From Caulobacter henricii (GTDB lineage Bacteria > Pseudomonadota > Alphaproteobacteria > Caulobacterales > Caulobacteraceae), in contig NZ_CP013003.1 in the NCBI RefSeq assembly GCF_001414055.1, forward strand, positions 1 through 64,000: a DNA stretch of 64,000 bases, written 5' to 3'. This document shows positions 59,533-64,000 of this stretch, in pieces. A program made the position numbers and the translations under genes. Within the stretch, counting starts at the first letter, position 1. Every line of letters begins with the position of its first letter. The notes under the pieces are model-generated. The model was not told where the DNA came from. It was given only the letters and a program-made list of their open reading frames with translations, and did not search any database.

Positions 59533-59787
59533 GCCAAGCAAGGTGTCGTACTTCCAACTGGCCAGCGCGGCCAGGAACACCGAGGCGCCTTGGTAGGCGT
59601 ACGCGTACCAAGGTAGCCCGCCCCGAAAGACCGCAAATCCGATGAAGGCCAGGGCGCCTAGCACCACATAGCCGCGCAGCACAAACTGCACGACGCCCCG
59701 GCAATAGAGCATCACGAAGAACGCCGCGTATCGCAGCCCCGTCACCATCGCGCGCAGAGCCGCGCGGCCTATGCCGGGAACATCCAA
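59491..59787 (-). CDS. Small membrane protein, unknown
   Basis: A 98-residue product with two predicted membrane helices (about residues 18-40 and 43-62) plus a third hydrophobic stretch (about 68-80). It ends YDTLLGLLTPDGRRLILDV. No family recognised. It follows the korB/parB gene directly (its ATG at 59787 abuts the stop at 59788), so it is probably co-transcribed with the partition operon. The last 14 codons overlap the 3' end of the merR gene. Confidence 0.5.
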   Translation of the reverse strand: MDVPGIGRAALRAMVTGLRYAAFFVMLYCRGVVQFVLRGYVVLGALAFIGFAVFRGGLPWYAYAYQGASVFLAALASWKYDTLLGLLTPDGRRLILDV

Positions 59788-60747
59788 CTAGACGCTCCGT
59801 GCCCTCACCAGCCGAATGTCGGCCACGGCGGTCGGCTCGGTGGCGCCGCCATCGAAAGCCACCAGCGCCGTCTCCGGATTGGGGCCGGGCTCCAAGAGCA
59901 GCCGCCCCGTGCGCCTGCCGACCTTCACGTCAAACCCGGCGAGCTTGCCCCTAGCACCGGACTTGGGCGCAACGCCGTCGGCCGGGGTCTCGGTTTGCAC
60001 GTGCAAACTCCCCTCCCCTGCCCCGGCTTTCCCTGCTGCCTTGCCCTTAGCCGGCGCGGCGGTGGGGGTATCCTTCCCGCCTTTGGGCGCGGGCTTCAGC
60101 TCGGCCGCCAAGGCCACCGCCTCGCGCGTGGTGATCGTATCGCCGCGCTCGGCCACGAGCGCCAGGGTGCGGGCAGCGTCGCGCTTCCAGGCGATGGACA
60201 GCTCGTAGAGCGTCCGCGCGCCCAGCTTCGACGCCAGGGCCTTCAGCTCGGGCGGCAGGTCGCGAAGCGCTGCATAGATGGAGATCGCCTCCTTCGACCG
60301 ACCAAGCTTTTCGCCGACCTGCTGCTGATTGAGCCCCAGCTCCATCAGACGGGCGACTGCCGTGGTCATCTCCTCGGTATTGAGCGGCTCGCGCTGGTCG
60401 TTCTCGATGACCTGGGCGGCCAGGATATCGACCTCGCTGGCGTTGCTGGTGGTGATCACCGCCGGGATGGTCGCAAGCCCGGCCAGCTGAGCGGCGCGGA
60501 AGCGGCGCGCACCAAACCGGATCATGTAACCGGTCTCGTCCTTGGGGCGCACGGTGATGGGCTGAAGCACCGTGTGCTCGCGCATAGAGGCGGCAAGGTC
60601 CGCCAGCTGCGCGTCGTCGAAACCGGTGCGCGGATTGTTGGGGTCCTCGTAGATTTCCGACAGCGGCAGTTCCTTAAGGCGCGAGCCGTCCGGCTCTCCG
60701 CTGTCCTCGACCAGGCCGCCCACGAGCGCCGCGAAATTGGTGGTCAT
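59788..60747 (-). CDS. parB: KorB-like ParB partition protein
   Basis: A 319-residue ParB. Residues 20-110 form the N-domain (LKELPLSEIYEDPNNPRTGFDDAQLADLAASMREHTVLQPITVRP, FGARRFRAAQLAG), then an HTH (LNQQQVGEKLGRSKEAISIYAALRDLP) and, after a linker, a C-terminal KorB-like SH3 domain (GFDVKVGRRTGRLLLEPGPNPETALVAF). It partners ParA for partition and may repress promoters as KorB does. Copy 3 of the 16-bp palindrome (59993) lies inside the gene. Confidence 0.87.
   Translation of the reverse strand: MTTNFAALVGGLVEDSGEPDGSRLKELPLSEIYEDPNNPRTGFDDAQLADLAASMREHTVLQPITVRPKDETGYMIRFGARRFRAAQLAGLATIPAVITTSNASEVDILAAQVIENDQREPLNTEEMTTAVARLMELGLNQQQVGEKLGRSKEAISIYAALRDLPPELKALASKLGARTLYELSIAWKRDAARTLALVAERGDTITTREAVALAAELKPAPKGGKDTPTAAPAKGKAAGKAGAGEGSLHVQTETPADGVAPKSGARGKLAGFDVKVGRRTGRLLLEPGPNPETALVAFDGGATEPTAVADIRLVRARSV
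59993..60008. promoter_or_regulatory. GTTTGCACGTGCAAAC palindrome, copy 3 (within parB)
   Basis: Perfect 16-bp palindrome in the linker-coding part of parB, where it encodes LHVQTE on the minus strand. Presence inside a coding region argues for a site selected for protein binding rather than for promoter control. Confidence 0.6.
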
Positions 60748-60759
60748 GGCGATGATCCT

Positions 60760-61524
60760 CTACGCGGCGACAGCGGCCGACAGGCGGCCCTTGATGGTCC
60801 CGAGCACGCCGCGAATTTCCTTTGCGGCGTCTTGGGCGGCCTTCTTCTTGATCGTCCAGACCGGAGCCTTCAGGCTGACGGCCTCGGCGTAGCCCTGGCG
60901 CTGGGTGAGCACGCCGTCGAACATCAGCGAGGTGCCGCCCTGGGTCAGGAGGGTCTTGAGGTTCTCGCGTTGGCGCGGCGAGGTGCTGACGAACCGCGAG
61001 GGCAGCAGGCCCAGGAAATCGATGCGTCGGCCGCCGCGCGCTTGGTCCTCGACCAGCTTGATTTGCTTGCGAAGCTTGCCGATGCCCAACAGCGAATAGT
61101 CTTCCAGATCGATGGGCGAGATCACCAGATCGGTGACCAGGAGCGCCGCGAAATTGCGACCGCCCCAGGTGGGCGGCGTATCGATCACGCAGTAATCAAA
61201 CTGGTCCTTCAGCGCGGCGAACCGCTTGGCCATCGCCGGGATGGCCTCGTTCAACAGCCCATCGACATTGTGAAGCTTGTCGTCAGCGCGCAGCACCGTC
61301 ACGCCCGGCAGGCCTTGGAGCGTCAGGTCAGGACCGAAAAAGAGCGCGCTGCTTAAGCCCCCCTGGCGCTCGGCGGCCAGGGTGTGGCTGGCGTTGGCCT
61401 GGGGGTCTAGGTCAACGAACAGAATGCGGGTCGCCGCTTCCTCGGCCAGGAACCACGCCAGATGGATCGCCAGCATGGTCTTACCCACGCCGCCCTTCTG
61501 GTTGTTCACGACGATGGTTTTCAT
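60760..61524 (-). CDS. parA: ParA/IncC-type partition ATPase
   Basis: A 254-residue Walker-type ATPase with deviant Walker A NNQKGGVGKTMLAIHLA (residues 7-23), LFVDLDPQANAS and DYCVIDTPP. It positions the plasmid through ParB-bound centromeres. Follows the small RHH gene (overlap of four bases) and lies 12 bases before parB. Confidence 0.92.
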   Translation of the reverse strand: MKTIVVNNQKGGVGKTMLAIHLAWFLAEEAATRILFVDLDPQANASHTLAAERQGGLSSALFFGPDLTLQGLPGVTVLRADDKLHNVDGLLNEAIPAMAKRFAALKDQFDYCVIDTPPTWGGRNFAALLVTDLVISPIDLEDYSLLGIGKLRKQIKLVEDQARGGRRIDFLGLLPSRFVSTSPRQRENLKTLLTQGGTSLMFDGVLTQRQGYAEAVSLKAPVWTIKKKAAQDAAKEIRGVLGTIKGRLSAAVAA

Positions 61525-61730
61525 GCGCTTTTCTTCCTGCCCGAACGCTCGGGGCGCCGATCAGCCAGCTCGTTGTCGTTGACGGTGAAGCCTGCCGCCT
61601 TCAGGGCCCTAAGCACGATCACCCGCAGGGTCACGCCCTGTTCGGCGGCCTGCTTCTTTAGCTCGTCGCGAAGCGCCGTTGGGACCTTCATGTTCAACAT
61701 GGACTCGCCAGCCTCGTCGCTCACTTCCAT
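61521..61730 (-). CDS. Small RHH-type protein of the partition operon
   Basis: A 69-residue protein with LNMKVPTALRDELKKQAAEQGVTLRVIVLRALKAAGFTV, a ribbon-helix-helix pattern. Overlaps the parA start by four bases, so it is the likely first gene of the partition operon and an autoregulator. No family name assigned. Confidence 0.6.
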   Translation of the reverse strand: MEVSDEAGESMLNMKVPTALRDELKKQAAEQGVTLRVIVLRALKAAGFTVNDNELADRRPERSGRKKSA

Positions 61731-61810
61731 GCCTTGCTAAACCCCCAAGACCGCGCCGCCGAAGGCGGCCGAGTCGTTGTGATTCAGCATAGTCAAAAGA
61801 TAAAGAGGTT

Positions 61811-61936
61811 TCAGCCGTCATCGCGGCGATCCTCCTGATTTTCTCGCCAGAGCAGCCAAGCGCCCTGGTCATCGGGCGGGCGGGAAACCCGCCCGACCAG
61901 GGCCAGGGCAATGAACACCAATAGGGCGACAAGCAT
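61811..61936 (-). CDS. Small single-helix membrane peptide
   Basis: A 41-residue peptide, MLVALLVFIALALVGRV then a hydrophilic tail SRPPDDQGAWLLWRENQEDRRDDG, preceded by GGAGG at good spacing (ATG 61936). It lies between ardC and the partition RHH gene on the same strand. A short membrane-anchored peptide in the leading region may matter for establishment; unproven. Confidence 0.45.
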   Translation of the reverse strand: MLVALLVFIALALVGRVSRPPDDQGAWLLWRENQEDRRDDG

Positions 61937-61964
61937 TTGTCGATCCTCCAGCAAGGGCCGCCGC

Positions 61965-62951
61965 CTAAGCGGCCGCCTCCTGAGCGCTGGCGCCATCAGC
62001 ATCGGCTAGGGCCGCGCCGGGTTGGTAGCTCTCCAACAGTTCGACAGCGCGCTGGGCATGGCCTGCGGCGGTGAAGATGAACCGCTTGTCGTCCTTCAGC
62101 ACCTTGAGCCACGAGCCGATATAGGCCGCATGGTCTTCGATGTGGGAGGGGCGAAGTCCCAGGATCGCGCCGACGAACGCCGCGCCAAGTTCCGCGCAAC
62201 ATTCCTCCTTGGCGTACCCTTCATCGCCGAACGTCTTGCGGCCAAAGTCGCGGTCCAGCCGGTCGGGGTGCCGAGTCCAGTGGATCAGTTCATGGGCCAG
62301 GGTCGCGGCATGATGCTCGGCGTCGGAAAACAGCTCGAGCGGCGGCATGTGAATGTCGTCGGTACTGATCCGGTAGTACGCCCGATCACCGGTGTTGATG
62401 ACCTTGGCCGGGATGCTGGCGAAGAAAGCATCGGCCGCCGCGATCCGTTCGGGCAGGGGGCCAGGTTCGGCCGCCTTGACGCTGTAGCGTTCCGGCAAGC
62501 CATCGATCTGCTCGCTGTTGAACACCGTATAGGCCTTCAGCCAACGGCGAACGCTCACACCGTCATCGCCGTCACTCTGGTCGGGGGCGTCCTGGTCGCC
62601 AAACACGCTTTGCCCAGCCTTGACGACCTTGCTCCCGCGCTCGCCCTTGCGGACCGATCCGCCCAGTTCCAGCGCCTGCTGAAAGGTCATCCAGTAGGGG
62701 GATACAAAACCGCGCTCTTGGCTGGCGCCCCACAGCATCACGACATTGATGCCGCGATAGGGCTCGCCGTTATACCGCAGGGGGCGAAGCGACCCGCCCG
62801 CTGAGCGCCAGGGCTGCTCCCACGGCTTGGTTCCGACCTCTAGCGCCTTGATGATCTGGTCGGTGACGTGTTGATGGATGTCGAAACGCTCGGTCGGCGC
62901 GGCCTTGGCGGCGGCGGTCTTGCGGTTCTTTGAGGTGGGGGCTTTGGTCAT
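61965..62951 (-). CDS. ardC: ArdC-like antirestriction protein
   Basis: A 328-residue protein with an ArdC N-domain (DIHQHVTDQIIKALEVGTKPWEQPWRS...RPLRYNGEPYRGINVVMLWG) that binds single-stranded DNA in the studied homologue and a zincin-like C-domain with HELIH (residues 220-224). ArdC protects entering DNA from restriction. Position 3.2-4.2 kb from nic on the side predicted to enter first fits an antirestriction role. Read leftward from the leader repeat B. Confidence 0.87.
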   Translation of the reverse strand: MTKAPTSKNRKTAAAKAAPTERFDIHQHVTDQIIKALEVGTKPWEQPWRSAGGSLRPLRYNGEPYRGINVVMLWGASQERGFVSPYWMTFQQALELGGSVRKGERGSKVVKAGQSVFGDQDAPDQSDGDDGVSVRRWLKAYTVFNSEQIDGLPERYSVKAAEPGPLPERIAAADAFFASIPAKVINTGDRAYYRISTDDIHMPPLELFSDAEHHAATLAHELIHWTRHPDRLDRDFGRKTFGDEGYAKEECCAELGAAFVGAILGLRPSHIEDHAAYIGSWLKVLKDDKRFIFTAAGHAQRAVELLESYQPGAALADADGASAQEAAA

Positions 62952-63059
62952 TTCCGGGCTCCGTCTCTAAGGCTCAAGAATACATCTTTATGTTTTCTTT
63001 TGCTAGAAGATAAAGATGTTTTCTTTCCTTTTGTCGGCTTGGGTTGGCTCGCTTCTTTC
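62952..63059. other. ardC 5' region
   Basis: Short AT-rich stretch (TCTTTATGTTTTCTTTTGCTAGAAGATAAAG) immediately upstream of the ardC ATG, with AAGATAAAG and imperfect AAACATCTTTA repeats; it may contain the ardC promoter. No gene seen. Confidence 0.3.
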
Positions 63060-63228
63060 GCGATCCAACCGGCTAGGCCGGCGCCAATGAGCCGGGGGTA
63101 GCAAAGGGCGGCCGGGGCGGGGGAGGGGGATCGCCCGACATGCACGACCAACGGGAGGAAGGTTGGGGACACCTTCGCCCCGGGTCGAAGACTTTACCGC
63201 CCCGCGCGAGGGGCAAGGCCCCTTAGCC
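63060..63228 (-). repeat. Leader repeat B (upstream of ardC)
   Basis: Reverse complement resembles 58911-59078 segment by segment (see repeat A). Hairpin AGGGGC/GCCCCT maps to 63209-63223. The repeat is oriented toward ardC, about 110 bases from its ATG, as repeat A is toward merR. Identity looks like roughly three quarters by eye. Confidence 0.6.
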
Positions 63229-63276
63229 AGACGAATGCAAGGATTGCGGGCCGCAGGCCCGCGCCGCTTCGCGCGG

Positions 63277-63292
63277 GTTTGCACGTGCAAAC
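63277..63292. promoter_or_regulatory. GTTTGCACGTGCAAAC palindrome, copy 4
   Basis: Perfect 16-bp palindrome, extended to GG...CC (63276-63293), in the gap between the second ParB-like gene and ardC; 47 bases from copy 5. Confidence 0.6.
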
Positions 63293-63323
63293 CTGTGCCC
63301 GACATCCAGAAAGCAGAGAGCCG

Positions 63324-63339
63324 GTTTGCACGTACAAAC
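63324..63339. promoter_or_regulatory. GTTTGCACGTACAAAC palindrome, copy 5
   Basis: GTTTGCACGTACAAAC, one base off the perfect form, inside a longer dyad AGCCGG...CCGGCT (63319-63344). Pairs with copy 4 in direct proximity upstream of ardC. The two could nucleate one protein complex. Confidence 0.55.
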
Positions 63340-63357
63340 CGGCTCCAGGAGAAGGGA

Positions 63358-63378
63358 GCCGGGGCGCCAAGCCCCGGC
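63358..63378 (-). terminator. Hairpin at the 3' end of the second ParB-like gene
   Basis: GCCGGGGC (63358-63365), five-base loop, GCCCCGGC (63371-63378): an eight-pair perfect stem 9 bases after the leftward gene stop. The minus-strand exit is TCCCTTCTCC, so the U-tract is weak; it may be a modest terminator. Confidence 0.4.
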
Positions 63379-63386
63379 GTTGAAGA

Positions 63387-64000
63387 CTATTCGGCCGCCA
63401 TCGGGACCTCGTCTTCATCCCACGGCGCGCTTTCGTCCAGATCGCCCCCGGCGTCAAAGGCCTCGTCTTCCAAGGCGTCCTCGTCCTGGACGATGTCACG
63501 CGGACGCAAGATGGTCGGCAGCCAGCCCTTGCCGTCCAGACGCCGCTCGGCTTCGGCCGCCAGCTCCTGCTTCTTCAGGTTGGCGATGTTCTCAGCCGCC
63601 TGGGCGGTCGTCGCCTCCTCCACCGCCGCGACGATCAGCGACTTGGACACCCGGCCAAAATAGCCTTGCGCCGTCGGGGCCCACCATTGGGTCATGTCCA
63701 GACCCAGAGCCTTGGCCAGATGATCGGAGGCTACCTGACGAGCGCTGTTCTCGCGTTCGAACGGCTGCTTGACCGCATCGACCATCTGAGACGCGGCGTA
63801 GGCGATAAGCTCCATGAGTTGATCGGGCTCGCGCGCCATGAGGAACGACCACAGGTCCGCGTGGCTGGTCGGCAGCAGCAGCATCATCCGACCTTGAACG
63901 TGCTTGAGCGCCTCGCCCGCCTTGCTGGCCTCGAACCCTTGGGCATGTTTGCGCGGATGATTGGCCGACAGATCGGCCCGAAGCTCGATAGTCGAGGCGG
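63387..64000 (-). CDS. Second ParB-like protein, 3' part only (runs off window)
   Basis: The frame is open from the right edge to a stop at 63387, giving about 204 residues of a C-terminal region: RADLSANHPRKHAQGFEASKAGEALKHVQGRMMLLLPTSHADLWSFLMAREPDQLMELIAYAASQMVDAVKQ, then WWAPTAQGYFGRVSKSLIVAAVEEATTAQAAENIANLKKQELAAEAERRLDGKGWLPTILR and an acidic tail. This pattern belongs to large ParB/Spo0J-type plasmid proteins often next to ardC; the N-terminal ParB domain lies outside the window. Its ATG at 63887 is internal. The gene is upstream of ardC on the same strand. Confidence 0.7.
   Translation of the reverse strand, partial: ASTIELRADLSANHPRKHAQGFEASKAGEALKHVQGRMMLLLPTSHADLWSFLMAREPDQLMELIAYAASQMVDAVKQPFERENSARQVASDHLAKALGLDMTQWWAPTAQGYFGRVSKSLIVAAVEEATTAQAAENIANLKKQELAAEAERRLDGKGWLPTILRPRDIVQDEDALEDEAFDAGGDLDESAPWDEDEVPMAAE

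Noticed and set aside
1..64000. tRNA, rRNA or insertion sequences
   Set aside because: No cloverleaf-like sequence with CCA end, rRNA block, transposase frame or terminal inverted repeats with target duplications was recognised; a computed search could still find diverged ones.

Overview
The window looks like part of a large, GC-rich conjugative plasmid (or plasmid-like element) from an alphaproteobacterium, most probably of the Caulobacteraceae/Sphingomonadales type. Evidence for a plasmid is an iteron origin with a RepA-type initiator, a complete VirB/VirD4 type IV secretion operon, a VirD2-like relaxase with MobC and an RP4-like nic sequence, ParA/KorB-ParB partition genes, and an ArdC antirestriction gene. 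No rRNA, tRNA, insertion sequence or CRISPR array was recognised. Taxonomy is inferred from gene style and codon use only.

Region 1 (about 1-24.1 kb) is a metal-resistance block dominated by copper. It holds a P1B-4 (SPC) ATPase with a DUF190 neighbour, a CueR/HmrR regulator with a CopA Cu(I) ATPase, a CnrY-CnrX-CnrH-like anti-sigma/sensor/ECF-sigma cassette, a DUF305 protein, CusF, a CusCBA efflux pump, CopCD, a DUF411 protein, and CopB plus a CopA-type multicopper oxidase. A GGGNT-N15-CGTATA motif precedes cnrY, cusF and an acyltransferase gene, suggesting a small ECF-sigma regulon.

Region 2 (24.2-40.4 kb) is accessory. A tyrosine recombinase sits beside a dif/Xer-like site and an orphan MbcA/ParS-type antitoxin. 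A leftward putative defence operon follows (TIR protein, DUF4062-like protein, two-TM protein), then a PD-(D/E)XK nuclease divergent from a CoiA-like protein, an AbiGi-like protein, a HEPN-like protein, a prim-pol and an AbiE type IV toxin-antitoxin pair. Between 33.3 and 34.1 kb is a candidate small RNA with its own promoter and terminator; its 5' end is complementary over 21 nt to the predicted 5' leader of a yjzC-like gene.

Region 3 (40.9-64 kb) is the backbone. Thirteen iterons lie beside repA and an RHH gene. These are divergent from virB1-B11/virD4, with a perfect palindrome enclosing TATAAT between the two units. Relaxase and mobC then lead up to oriT. To the right of nic lies the leading region: MerR, KorB/ParB, ParA, RHH, a 41-aa membrane peptide, ArdC, and the 3' part of a second ParB-like gene cut by the window edge. 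Five copies of the palindrome GTTTGCACGTGCAAAC are confined to 56.7-63.4 kb, and a roughly 165-bp leader is duplicated in inverted orientation upstream of merR and ardC.
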